Shown in pieces: positions 30,353 to 38,401 of a DNA stretch of 64,000 nucleotides (within the stretch, counting starts at the first letter, position 1; every line of letters starts with the position of its first letter). The position numbers and the translations under genes are program-made. Origin of the DNA: Pseudomonas nitroreducens NBRC 12694 (GTDB lineage: Bacteria > Pseudomonadota > Gammaproteobacteria > Pseudomonadales > Pseudomonadaceae); NCBI RefSeq assembly GCF_002091755.1, contig NZ_BDAI01000002.1, forward strand, positions 434,001 through 498,000, in the 5' to 3' direction. A model generated the notes under the pieces. It saw only the letters and a program-made list of their open reading frames with translations. It was not told where the DNA came from and searched no databases.

Positions 30353-30865
30353 TCAGGCGCGGCCTTCGGCTTTTTCGAACAGATCGAGCAGGTCGCGCAG
30401 CGTGCTCTCCAGATACTCGCCCGCGCGGTAGGCCGGCTTGAGTGCATCGCCACCGGCCACCACTTCCAGCGGCCGTTCGATGAAGCGCCCCACTGGCTGG
30501 AAACTGCTATCCAGCACCAGAACGACGGGAATCAGGATACGGTCCAGCGCCATGCGCTCACGCAGATCGTCCTCGGCGCGGCCCTTGGTGATCACGGCCA
30601 GTTCCACGCGCGGTTGCAGGCGCTGCAGATGGTCCATCACGGTGACATTGATCTGGCAGTCCGGGCACCACATCTCGCCGGCGATCAGCAGGCGGTAGTG
30701 GCCCTCCATGGCCTGGATGCGGCGCAGGGTTTCGGCGCTGATCGAACCGGGCTCGGCCAGTTGCTGCTGGACCTTGCGGACGCCAGCGATCTCGGCGGGC
30801 AGGCCGTGGGCGACGAAGGCGTCGAAGCCTTCGCCGATGGCGAACAGTTCCTCATAGGAGGCCAT
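30353..30865 (-). CDS. Thioredoxin-family protein
   Basis: A 170-residue cytoplasmic protein. It carries an active-site motif Trp-Cys-Pro-Asp-Cys (GEMWCPDCQIN, near residue 66-70), a following helix and a cis-Pro region (ILIPVVLVLD). No signal peptide is seen, so it is probably a cytosolic thiol reductase of unknown partner. AAGGA lies before the ATG at 30865. The next gene upstream (NTF2-like) is on the same strand, 67 bases away. Confidence 0.82.
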   Translation of the reverse strand: MASYEELFAIGEGFDAFVAHGLPAEIAGVRKVQQQLAEPGSISAETLRRIQAMEGHYRLLIAGEMWCPDCQINVTVMDHLQRLQPRVELAVITKGRAEDDLRERMALDRILIPVVLVLDSSFQPVGRFIERPLEVVAGGDALKPAYRAGEYLESTLRDLLDLFEKAEGRA

Positions 30866-30932
30866 GGGGATTTCCTTGAAACGGGTGATGGGCTCATCCC
30901 AGCAGAAATCCCCGTGGCCGGCAATCCGGCCG

Positions 30933-31376
30933 TCAGGCTTTCGCGGCCTGCGCCTTGGCTGCCGCCAGGTAGGGCGCCAGGCGCCGGCCCATTTCCTCGC
31001 CCAGGGCCTGCAGGCCGCTGAGCGGGCGGACCATTACCTCGAACTCGACGATCTTGCCGGCTTCGTCGAAGCGGATCATGTCGATGCCCTTGAGCTCCTT
31101 GCCGCTGACGGTAGCGCTGAACTCCAGCACGACGTTCAGGCCGTCGCCGGTGGCGAGTTCGCGGTGGTAGGTGAAGTCCTCGAACACCTGCAGCACGGTG
31201 TTGAGGATGGTCGAGACCACCGGGGCGCCGGGGTAGGGCGTGTGCGCCATGGGCGAGCGGAACACCGTGTTGGGCGCCAGCAGTTGCGGCAGGTTGGACA
31301 GGTTCTTGGCAGCCACCATCTGGTGCCAGCTGGCCAGGGAAGCGGCGGCCTGGGGATGCAGGTTCAGTGCGGTCAC
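30933..31376 (-). CDS. NTF2-like / SnoaL-like protein
   Basis: A 147-residue protein with the cone-shaped NTF2 fold pattern. The helix SLASWHQMVAAKNLSNLPQLLAP is followed by beta-strands with VVLEFSATVSGKELKGIDMIRFDEAGKIVEFEVMVRPL. It probably binds a hydrophobic ligand or performs a simple isomerase step, but the true role is unknown. It starts with GTG, and AGGAGG lies seven bases upstream, which fixes the start. Confidence 0.82.
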   Translation of the reverse strand: MTALNLHPQAAASLASWHQMVAAKNLSNLPQLLAPNTVFRSPMAHTPYPGAPVVSTILNTVLQVFEDFTYHRELATGDGLNVVLEFSATVSGKELKGIDMIRFDEAGKIVEFEVMVRPLSGLQALGEEMGRRLAPYLAAAKAQAAKA

Positions 31377-31484
31377 GGGAATACCTCCTGAGGGTTCTTG
31401 TTGTTCACTCAGGACGATACGGCCGGGTTGGCGAGTCGCTCAATGATCGGAAATGACAGAAGACTGATCCTGGCGTACAGCCCA

Positions 31485-31988
31485 TCAGTGCGTGGCCGGG
31501 TTGATCAGGTAGCTCATCAACTGCGGATCGTCTCCTGGCTCGACGTTCTGCACCGGGCGCGGCAGGTCGGCGAATACGGCCTTCCAGAAAGCTGCCGCGA
31601 CCTCGTCCTGTGCGTAGAAACGCACCAGCCAGGGCCCCGGATTGCCCAGCAGCACCTGGTTGGCCAGCGCGCGGCCGATACCGAGGCGGCGGTACTTCTT
31701 CAGGACGAACAGGTCCGACAGCTCCAGCGCATCGATGCCCGGCAGCTCGCTGCCTTCCACCAGCAGGAAGCCGGCGATGAAGCCGTCGGCGAGGATCAGG
31801 TTGGCGCTCCAATCCGGCTCGCTCCAGTAGCGCGCCAGGTGCTCTTCGTGGATGTAGAAGCGGCCGTCGACCTCCACGTCCTCGTCTTCCCAGTCCGATG
31901 ACTCGTAGGCGTAGTACTGGTAGAGATTGCGGATCAGGTCCTGGTGCTCGGGGCCGGCCTGCACCAGCTGGATGGAAAGATCGTTCAT
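31485..31988 (-). CDS. GNAT family N-acetyltransferase
   Basis: A 167-residue protein. The central acetyl-CoA loop KYRRLGIGRALANQVLL is preceded by the strand LELSDLFVLK, the GNAT pattern, and the C-terminus has FYAQDEVAAAFWKAVF. The substrate cannot be assigned. It is divergent from the Rrf2 gene. Confidence 0.85.
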   Translation of the reverse strand: MNDLSIQLVQAGPEHQDLIRNLYQYYAYESSDWEDEDVEVDGRFYIHEEHLARYWSEPDWSANLILADGFIAGFLLVEGSELPGIDALELSDLFVLKKYRRLGIGRALANQVLLGNPGPWLVRFYAQDEVAAAFWKAVFADLPRPVQNVEPGDDPQLMSYLINPATH

Positions 31989-32132
31989 GGTCGGGAGGCT
32001 CGCAGCGAGTCGGAGGAGGGCGCGTGGCCGCCATTGTCGCCCATTCCCATCGCAATGCCAGTGGCCGAGGGGTTTGAAGCTTGCAGTGGCGCGATGCGAT
32101 GATGCTGTCGCATTTCCCTTCGAGATTCCGCA

Positions 32133-32564
32133 GTGAGAACCGACAGCCGCCTCTCGCGCATGCTCCACGTGCTGCTGCACATGGCCCGTGACGACCAGCC
32201 CGTGACCTCCGAGCACATCGCCCGGATGCTCGGCACCAACCCGGCCGTGGTCCGGCGGACCATGGGCGGCCTGCGCGAGGCCGGCTACGTGCGCTCGGAG
32301 AAGGGCCACGGCGGCGGCTGGACGCTGGACTGCGACCTGGCCCGGGTCACGCTGCTGGACGTCTACCGCGCGGTGGGCAGCGAGCGCCTGTTCGCCATGG
32401 GCTTCGACAACGTCCACCCGGACTGCCTGGTGGAAAAGGTGGTCAACGCCGCGCTGCAGGACGCCATGGAGCAGGCCACGGCGATCCTCCTGGAACGCCT
32501 GGGCGCCGTGTCGCTGGCCGATCTCGCCGAGCGTTTCAGCACGCTTTACCCGCAGGACCGCTGA
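32133..32564 (+). CDS. Rrf2-family transcriptional regulator
   Basis: A 143-residue regulator with an N-terminal winged helix (RLSRMLHVLLHMA...VTSEHIARMLGTNPAVVRRTMGGLREAGYVRSEKGHGGGW). The end part has only scattered cysteines (WTLDCDL, HPDCLVEK), not the three-cysteine cluster of iron-sulfur IscR, so it may be a redox- or ligand-sensing Rrf2 protein of the YwgB/NsrR-like sort. It starts with GTG at 32133, and the ribosome binding site is weak. It is followed by a membrane-protein gene 104 bases on. Confidence 0.83.
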   Translation: MRTDSRLSRMLHVLLHMARDDQPVTSEHIARMLGTNPAVVRRTMGGLREAGYVRSEKGHGGGWTLDCDLARVTLLDVYRAVGSERLFAMGFDNVHPDCLVEKVVNAALQDAMEQATAILLERLGAVSLADLAERFSTLYPQDR

Positions 32565-32668
32565 CCCTCCCTCGATGAACATCGCTCGATACCGAGCGTT
32601 GACCCTGTGTGTTCAATCACGATACTTTAAAAGTAACGAAAGAATCCGAACCCACCAGGAATCCCTTC

Positions 32669-33055
32669 ATGATCGACCTCCTGAACTCGCCGCTGGCCGG
32701 TGCGCTGTGGACCTGCCTGGCGCTGGCCATCGCCGCATCCGCCCTGTCCATGACCGTCACCCAGACCGAACTCTTCGCACCCCTGCGCGCGCTGGCCTGG
32801 AAGATTCACCCGCAGGTCGGCCACCTGTTCCAGTGCTTCTACTGCTTCAGCCATTGGGTGGTGATCGCCGGCACCCTGGTCTACCGTCCGGTAGTGATCG
32901 CCAGCGGCTGGGCGGCGGTCGACTGGCTGGTGGCGACTTTCTTTACCGTCGCCTTGACCGCTCTGTTCTGCGGCCTGCTGTTCAAGGTGTTCCTCACCGC
33001 CATGGCCAAGGCCGTCCGCGAGCGGGAACTGAAAAAGCTGTTCGCCTCCGAATGA
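32669..33055 (+). CDS. Small membrane protein (DUF1360-like)
   Basis: A 128-residue protein with about three membrane helices and the central motif FQCFYCFSHWVV, which resembles the Cys-x-x-Cys-Trp motif of DUF1360 proteins. The function is unknown. The ATG at 32669 has an AGGA about 9 bases upstream. Its stop overlaps a possible ATG of the next gene, and the two are probably co-transcribed. Confidence 0.68.
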   Translation: MIDLLNSPLAGALWTCLALAIAASALSMTVTQTELFAPLRALAWKIHPQVGHLFQCFYCFSHWVVIAGTLVYRPVVIASGWAAVDWLVATFFTVALTALFCGLLFKVFLTAMAKAVRERELKKLFASE

Positions 33056-33072
33056 CGTCGAAAGGACTCGCC

Positions 33073-33762
33073 GTGAACCACTCCGAACTGATGGCCCCGT
33101 TCCACGATCCTGATGCCGCCGCGCGCTATGCGGAAAATCCGCCACGTTTCGTCCCCGGCCTGTTTGACCTGCACCGCATGGCCGCCATCCTGCTGGCCGA
33201 GAATGCGCCGCCCGACGGCCACCTGCTGGTGCTCGGCGCGGGCGGCGGCATGGAGCTGCGGGCCTTCGCCGAGGCCCAGCCGTCCTGGCGCTTCACTGGC
33301 GTCGACCCTTCTGCCGAGATGCTCGCGGTGGCCGCACAGATGCTGGGGCCGCACGCTCGTCGGGCCGACCTGCTGCAGGGCTATATCGATGACGCACCGC
33401 CGGGCCCGTTCCAAGGCGGCGCCTGTCTGCTGACGCTGCACTTTCTGCCCGAGGCGGAGCGCCTGCGCACGCTGCGCGAGATCCACTCCCGGCTCAAGCT
33501 CGGCTCTGCCTTCGTCATGGCGCATCTGTGCGTACCGCAAGGCGCTGGCGAGCGGGCGCGCTGGCTGTCGCGCTATGCCGATTTCGCCGTCAGCTCGGGG
33601 ATGGAACCGGCCAACGCCCAGCAGGCTCGCAGCGCCGTGGATGCGCACCTGAACATCCTCACTCCCGAGCAGGACGAAGCGCTGCTCTGGGAAGCCGGCT
33701 TCAGCCGCATCGAGGCCTTCTACGTCGGTTTCGCCTTCCGCGGCTGGGTCGCGCTCGCCTGA
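33073..33762 (+). CDS. Class I SAM-dependent methyltransferase
   Basis: A 229-residue protein. The SAM-binding motif I is LLVLGAGGGMEL (about residues 52-63), with motif II TGVDPSAEML and a downstream ALLTLHFL-type motif (CLLTLHFLPE). The start is taken as GTG 33073 because AAAGGA is seven bases upstream; an in-frame ATG at 33052 overlaps the previous stop. The substrate is unknown. Confidence 0.86.
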   Translation: MNHSELMAPFHDPDAAARYAENPPRFVPGLFDLHRMAAILLAENAPPDGHLLVLGAGGGMELRAFAEAQPSWRFTGVDPSAEMLAVAAQMLGPHARRADLLQGYIDDAPPGPFQGGACLLTLHFLPEAERLRTLREIHSRLKLGSAFVMAHLCVPQGAGERARWLSRYADFAVSSGMEPANAQQARSAVDAHLNILTPEQDEALLWEAGFSRIEAFYVGFAFRGWVALA

Positions 33763-33821
33763 GCGCCCTTGCAAGAGCTGTGTCTGCTAGATTGGCGTCC
33801 CGTTTCGCCGGACGCCAGTCG

Positions 33822-34313
33822 ATGCAGATTCCTTCCTCCCACGTCATCCACCAGACCGGGCACTGGCTGCTCAACCACCATCTGGCGTCCGCCCTGCCGG
33901 GTTACCTGATGCTTGGTTCGAAGCAGCCGGTGGGCTCCCTGGCCGACCTGCCGGAAGCCGCGCTGGCTGAAATGGGCGGACTGATGGCGAAGGTCCAGCG
34001 CATCCTCGAACAGACGCTGCAACCCAAATGGCTGTACATCGGCCGCTTCGGTCACTCGCCAGGCTTCCCGATCCACTTCCATTTCATCCCGGTGTACGCC
34101 TGGGTGGAGGAACTGTTCTGGGCCGATGAGCGCTATCGCACGCTGAGCCGGTTCGCCCATATCGAGGATGCCGCCACCCAGACCGACGGCGCCGAGCTGA
34201 CCCTTTTCGTCTGGCGCGAGTTCGGCGAGGCGCCCGTCCCCCCAGCGCTGCAGGGGCCGTCGATCGGGCAGGTGATCGAGTTGCTACGCGGTCGCTTCAC
34301 CCAGGCCCAGTGA
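33822..34313 (+). CDS. HIT-like domain protein
   Basis: A 163-residue protein. It shows the HIT fold pattern with GYLMLGSKQPVGSLADLPEAALAEMGGLMAKVQ and the core IHFHFIPVY, where the family normally has His-x-His-x-His. The last His is replaced by Ile, so the nucleotide hydrolase activity may differ. The 3' end overlaps the tail of the convergent LysR gene by 30 bases. Confidence 0.74.
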   Translation: MQIPSSHVIHQTGHWLLNHHLASALPGYLMLGSKQPVGSLADLPEAALAEMGGLMAKVQRILEQTLQPKWLYIGRFGHSPGFPIHFHFIPVYAWVEELFWADERYRTLSRFAHIEDAATQTDGAELTLFVWREFGEAPVPPALQGPSIGQVIELLRGRFTQAQ

Positions 34314-35198
34314 TGCGAGCAGCCAGTCATGGAACAGCTGCGCGGCCGGCGACAGTTCTCGAGGGCGTAGCGACACCAGGTATTCGCCGCGCTCGGTGAC
34401 CATGGCCAGGTCGGTCACCCGTTGCATCTCGCCGCTGGCCACCGCTTCGTCGGCCATGAAGCCCCAGGCCAGGCCGATGCCCATGCCCTGCTGCACGGCG
34501 CGGTAGGCGAGGGTGAGCTGGTTGAACACCGGGTCGCTTTCCGCCGGCTGGTAATCCTTGCCGAAGTGGCCGAACCAGTCGTGCCAGTCCAGGCAGCTCC
34601 AGGCCGAGGTATCCAGTTGCACCAGCGGCGCGGCGGCAAGCTGGTCGAGGTTGATGATGCGCGAAGCGTCGAAGTCCGGGCGGGCGACGGGATAGACCAT
34701 TTCCGGCAGCACGAAGCGGCTGTCCAGCGTGGTCCAGTCGCCTGCGCCGTAGAGGATGCCGAGGTCGAAATCCACCAGGCTGGCCTCGTCCATCTCGTTG
34801 ATCGCGTGCACATGCACGGCAATGCCGGGATGCGCCTTGTTGAACTCGATCAGCCTGGGGAACAGCCAGAACTGCGCCATCGCGTGGGTCGCCAGTACCG
34901 ACACGGCGTTGCTCTGGTGCACGTTGCGGATGCGTCGCACGCTGTGCTGCAGGCGCTCCAGCAGCATGTCCACGGTGCTCAGCAGCTCCGCGCCGGCAGC
35001 GGTGAGGGTGACGCCACGCGGTTTGCGCTCGAACAGCGGCACCTTGAGGCTGCTTTCCAGCGCCCGCATCTGCTTGCTCACTGCGCTCTGCGTGAGGAAC
35101 AGCTCGGTGGCGGCCTGGGTGAAGCTGCCGCAGCGGCCAACGGCCTCGAAGTTGATGAGGGTTTCCAGGGGCGGCAGGGTGCGCAGATATCGGCTGAT
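34284..35198 (-). CDS. LysR-family regulator with a probable AUC start codon
   Basis: About 304 residues. The complete helix-turn-helix (LETLINFEAVGRCGSFTQAATE, then FLTQSAVSKQMRALE) lies upstream of the first canonical start, a GTG at 35081 that would cut the DNA-binding domain in half. Going upstream, the frame has no ATG, GTG or TTG before a stop. A GGAG seven bases before ATC 35196-35198 points to AUC initiation. The alternative is a mutated ATG, making the gene silent. The effector domain is full length. It is divergent from the DMT exporter gene and probably regulates it. Confidence 0.75.
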   Translation of the reverse strand: MSRYLRTLPPLETLINFEAVGRCGSFTQAATELFLTQSAVSKQMRALESSLKVPLFERKPRGVTLTAAGAELLSTVDMLLERLQHSVRRIRNVHQSNAVSVLATHAMAQFWLFPRLIEFNKAHPGIAVHVHAINEMDEASLVDFDLGILYGAGDWTTLDSRFVLPEMVYPVARPDFDASRIINLDQLAAAPLVQLDTSAWSCLDWHDWFGHFGKDYQPAESDPVFNQLTLAYRAVQQGMGIGLAWGFMADEAVASGEMQRVTDLAMVTERGEYLVSLRPRELSPAAQLFHDWLLASLGLGEATA

Positions 35199-35335
35199 GA
35201 CGGGGCTCCAGTAAAAACGTCAGGCATTCCTCAGGGGAATGTCTCGGTGCGGATTTATCCTTGGTCAGAAGCTAGCACAGCCGCTACCGTGGCGGCACTT
35301 TCTAGGCATTCATTGCAGTATCGAGGTCGTTGGAG

Positions 35336-36286
35336 ATGAAACGCGGGGTGGTCTACGCAGGCATGGCAGGCGCAATCTGGGGCGGCGTGATCCTGGCGCC
35401 GTCGCTGGTGCCGGAATTCAACCCGCTGCTGATCAGCTCCGTGCGTTTCGCGCTGTATGGCGCCCTCTCGTTGCTGATCGCCTTGCCGGTGGCCCTCGGC
35501 CTGTTGCGCCGGGTCAGCCGCGAAGACCTTTCGATGCTGGTACGCCTGTCCCTGGCCGGCAACCTGCTGTACTTCGCGTTGCTCTCGGCGGCGGTGCAGT
35601 TCGCCGGAGTGGCGGCGGCCTCGCTGATCAACGGCATCATGCCGCTGGCGATCGCCTACCAGAGCCGTTCGGAACATGATTCGCTGCCGCTGTCGCGGAT
35701 GAAGCTGCCGCTGGCGCTGGTGGCGCTGGGCATCCTCTGCATCAACCTCGACCCCTCGGTCCTGATGGCGTCCGGCAGTACCTCGGGCGAGCGCATTCTC
35801 GGCATTGTCTGCGGCTTCTGCGGCGTAGCCTGCTGGTCCTGGTATGCCAGCGCCAACGCGCGTTACCTGAAGGCCAGCCACTTCAACAGTCATGAATGGT
35901 CGACGCTGATCGGCGTGGTGACGGGCGTGATGGCCGTGATACTGGCGGGCGTTGGCGTGCTGATTGCGCCGCAGGCAGTGCCGAGTGGCATTTCCACGGA
36001 GCGCTGGATGGCGTTCCTCTGGGTGTCGCTGTTCCTCGCCGTGTTTGGTTCCTGGGTCGCCAATGGCCTGTGGAACGCGGCGACGCGCCGCTTGCCGATG
36101 AGCCTGGGCGGGCAGTTGATCGTCTTCGAGACGTTGTTCGCCTGCGCCTATGCCTACATCAACGAGCAGCGCTTGCCCAGTCCGGTGGAAGCGCTGGCAA
36201 TTGTTCTGCTCACCGTTGGCGTGCTCTGGGCCATCGGCCTGCACCGCGCGCCGGCGCAGGTTCCGGCTCGCGCCGTGGAGTCCTGA
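35336..36286 (+). CDS. DMT (EamA) family transporter
   Basis: A 316-residue membrane protein with ten helices in two EamA repeats. The first begins GVVYAGMAGAIWGGVILAPSLV and the second is near residues 150-300, with the conserved ETLFACAYAYINEQRLPSPVEALAIVLLTVGVLWAIG. Such proteins export metabolites or amino acids. ATG 35336 is chosen because GAGG is nine bases upstream; a TTG lies two codons earlier. It is divergent from the LysR gene. Confidence 0.87.
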   Translation: MKRGVVYAGMAGAIWGGVILAPSLVPEFNPLLISSVRFALYGALSLLIALPVALGLLRRVSREDLSMLVRLSLAGNLLYFALLSAAVQFAGVAAASLINGIMPLAIAYQSRSEHDSLPLSRMKLPLALVALGILCINLDPSVLMASGSTSGERILGIVCGFCGVACWSWYASANARYLKASHFNSHEWSTLIGVVTGVMAVILAGVGVLIAPQAVPSGISTERWMAFLWVSLFLAVFGSWVANGLWNAATRRLPMSLGGQLIVFETLFACAYAYINEQRLPSPVEALAIVLLTVGVLWAIGLHRAPAQVPARAVES

Positions 36287-36287
36287 G

Positions 36288-36986
36288 TCAGGCTCTCGGC
36301 GCGCCTTCCAGGCGCGGGCTCCAGTCTTCCACCGCGCCGTTCTCCAGGCGCCGCGACAGGGTGCGGCGCCAGTTCGGCGGCAGCGGCAGTTCCAGGCATT
36401 CGCGCAGGATATCGGCATCCACGCGCTTGTCGAACAGCACGGCGGAGAGCCGTTGCAGCGACCAGTCGGGATACGGACGCTCGACCACTTCCAGCGTCGC
36501 ACCGGCGGCCACGGTGCCTTCCTCCAGCACCCGGTAGTACCAGCCGGTACGTCCCGACTCCTGCACCCGCAGGGCCATTTGCATCACGTCGAAGCGGTCG
36601 TTGAGCTTCCAGCAGGGCATGCGCCCCTGCGACACCTCCAGTAACGCCGTGCCGGCGCGTATGCGGTCGCCCAGGCAGAGATCGCGTTCGGTCCAGCCGG
36701 TGCTGCTGAAGTTCTCGCCGAATGCGCCGGGCTGGCTCAGCAGCGGGTGTTCGCCCAGTTCGGCGGACCAGTCGGCGTAGTGCTCGCGGGGGTAGTGGTG
36801 AATGGCCTTTTCCACCCCGCCGTGCACACGCAGATCACCTTGCTCGTCGCTTTCCAGGCCCAGCCTGGTCACCCTCAGTGCCGCCTGGCGCGGCAGCTTG
36901 GCAATGGCGCTGCGCGAGCCTGGCCGGGTGAAAGGCACGGCGCGGCCAGTGAGCAGGGCATCGAGGCGGGTGGAGGGCAGGTTCAT
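36288..36986 (-). CDS. MOSC domain protein (YiiM-like)
   Basis: A 232-residue protein of the YiiM type. The MOSC beta-barrel (residues about 20-165) contains GVEKAIHHYPREHYADW, GAFGENFSSTGWTERDLCLGD and the candidate molybdenum-ligand cysteine in GRMPCWKL. A C-terminal three-alpha domain (WSLQRLSAVLFDKRVDADILRECL) follows. YiiM reduces N-hydroxylated purines using molybdenum cofactor, and the same is inferred here. ATG 36986 follows GGAGAG. It converges with the DMT gene, with one base between stops. Confidence 0.87.
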   Translation of the reverse strand: MNLPSTRLDALLTGRAVPFTRPGSRSAIAKLPRQAALRVTRLGLESDEQGDLRVHGGVEKAIHHYPREHYADWSAELGEHPLLSQPGAFGENFSSTGWTERDLCLGDRIRAGTALLEVSQGRMPCWKLNDRFDVMQMALRVQESGRTGWYYRVLEEGTVAAGATLEVVERPYPDWSLQRLSAVLFDKRVDADILRECLELPLPPNWRRTLSRRLENGAVEDWSPRLEGAPRA

Positions 36987-37129
36987 CGCGGAACTCTCCT
37001 GGCGAAGCGAGTGGATATGGTATCGATCAAAAACTACATGGACAAAATCGGCCAGATCGGTAAGCTCTGTCAAGGTTTCGATTCGATACCAGGATTCATT
37101 CCAGTCCGATTCTTCGTCGAGAGATTTCC

Positions 37130-37368
37130 ATGCAGAAGTACCGTCTGATCATTCAGCGCCATGGCCGGTTGCTCGGCCATTTCGATTCCGACCTGCCGTG
37201 GGCGAACGAGGCCGTGAGCAGCATTGCCTGTTGTCTGGGCGAGCTGGGTTATGGCCTGGAACTGCTGGTGGCCGACAGCGAGCGTCGCCTGTTGGAGAGT
37301 CTCCCGAGGGCATCAAGGTGCTGAGCAGCGTGCCGCTGTATCGACCCCTGGCGTTGGACAAGCTGTAG
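37130..37368 (+). pseudogene. Small cytosolic protein gene with a frameshift
   Basis: A 79-codon gene broken in two frames. The first frame (start ATG 37130, MQKYRLIIQRHGRLLGHFDSD) runs well until ...RRLLESL near 37304 and then shifts. The second half (SPEGIKVLSSVPLYRPLALDKL, stop at 37366-37368) continues one frame over. The sequence around 37303-37308 (GAGAGTCTCCCGAG) would be restored by adding one base or removing two. No slippery heptamer is there, so a mutation or sequence error is more likely than programmed shifting. Confidence 0.6.
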
Positions 37369-37394
37369 GCCAAGAGCCCGGCAGAGCTGGCCCG

Positions 37395-38321
37395 TCAGCC
37401 CAGCTTCTGCGCCAGTTCGCCGATGAACTGCCGCAGCCACTGGTGGTGCGGCTTGTTGTGCCGGGCAATGTCCCAGACCATGAAGCAGCGGAAGGACGGC
37501 ACCGGGAAGGGCACCGGGCTCACACTCAGGTCGGCCATCGCCGCGTAGCTTTCGGCAGCGAAGCTGGGGATGGTGGCGATCACGTCGCTGCTCATCAGCG
37601 TCGTCAGCGCGCCACTGAAGTGCGTGAAGGAGGCGGTGACGCGCCGTGCGTAGCCTGCCGCTTCGAACATGTCGTCGATGAAGCCGCGCCGGCCGTCGTA
37701 GGAGACCCGCACGTGATTCGCGGCGAAGTACTCCTCCAGGGCAATCGGCTCGACCGCCGCACGGTCACGGGAGCGGAACAGGCACGAGTAGGACGACGAA
37801 AACAACACCTGCGACGAGTAACTGGTGTTGAAGTCCTTGGGCTCGCTGCAGATCACCAGGTCCATGTCCGGGTCCTGCAGGGACTGCTTCCACAGCGAGC
37901 TGTTGCTCTGGTGGAAGGCGAAGCTCACACCCAGGCCTTCCGCGGCTGCGGCATTGACGATGCGCGGGGCGAGGTAGGCCTCGATGTCGTCGGACAGGCC
38001 GATATTGAACACGTAGCTGGAATCGCGCGGCGAGAAATCCGGCTCGGCGCCCAGCACCCCGGAAATAGACGTCAACGCCTCGGCGATCTTCGGTGCCAGC
38101 TCCATCGCCTTGCGCGTGGGCTGCATGCCGGAAGCCGTGCGGATGAACAGCTCATCGCCGAAATGCTCGCGCAGCCGGCGCAGGGCCGAGCTCACCGCGC
38201 CCTGGGTTACGTGCAGCATGGCCGAGGCGCGGGTGGCGCTGCGCTCGGTCATCAGGCAGTGGAAAGTGAGCAGCAGGTTCAGGTCGATCCGCGCGATATT
38301 ACGTACGTTAATCCGGCTCAT
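37395..38321 (-). CDS. LysR-family regulator (NodD/LinR type)
   Basis: A 308-residue regulator. The helix-turn-helix is at about residues 14-40 (RIDLNLLLTFHCLMTERSATRAS, then MLHVTQGAVSSALRRLREHFGDELF). The effector domain is full length. It lies 80 bases from the MHS transporter-nitrilase gene pair in the opposite direction and most likely controls it. AGGAA before the ATG at 38321 sets the start. Confidence 0.9.
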   Translation of the reverse strand: MSRINVRNIARIDLNLLLTFHCLMTERSATRASAMLHVTQGAVSSALRRLREHFGDELFIRTASGMQPTRKAMELAPKIAEALTSISGVLGAEPDFSPRDSSYVFNIGLSDDIEAYLAPRIVNAAAAEGLGVSFAFHQSNSSLWKQSLQDPDMDLVICSEPKDFNTSYSSQVLFSSSYSCLFRSRDRAAVEPIALEEYFAANHVRVSYDGRRGFIDDMFEAAGYARRVTASFTHFSGALTTLMSSDVIATIPSFAAESYAAMADLSVSPVPFPVPSFRCFMVWDIARHNKPHHQWLRQFIGELAQKLG

Positions 38322-38401
38322 ATTTCCTAATCGTTTGCCCTGCGGTCGTGGGGCTTCCTAGTCTGGCGTCCACACAAACATAACAAGGGATGGAGAGTCC
38401 T

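Noticed and set aside
37290..37330. Programmed frameshifting in the small split gene
   Set aside because: No slippery heptamer or downstream pseudoknot was seen; indel is simpler.
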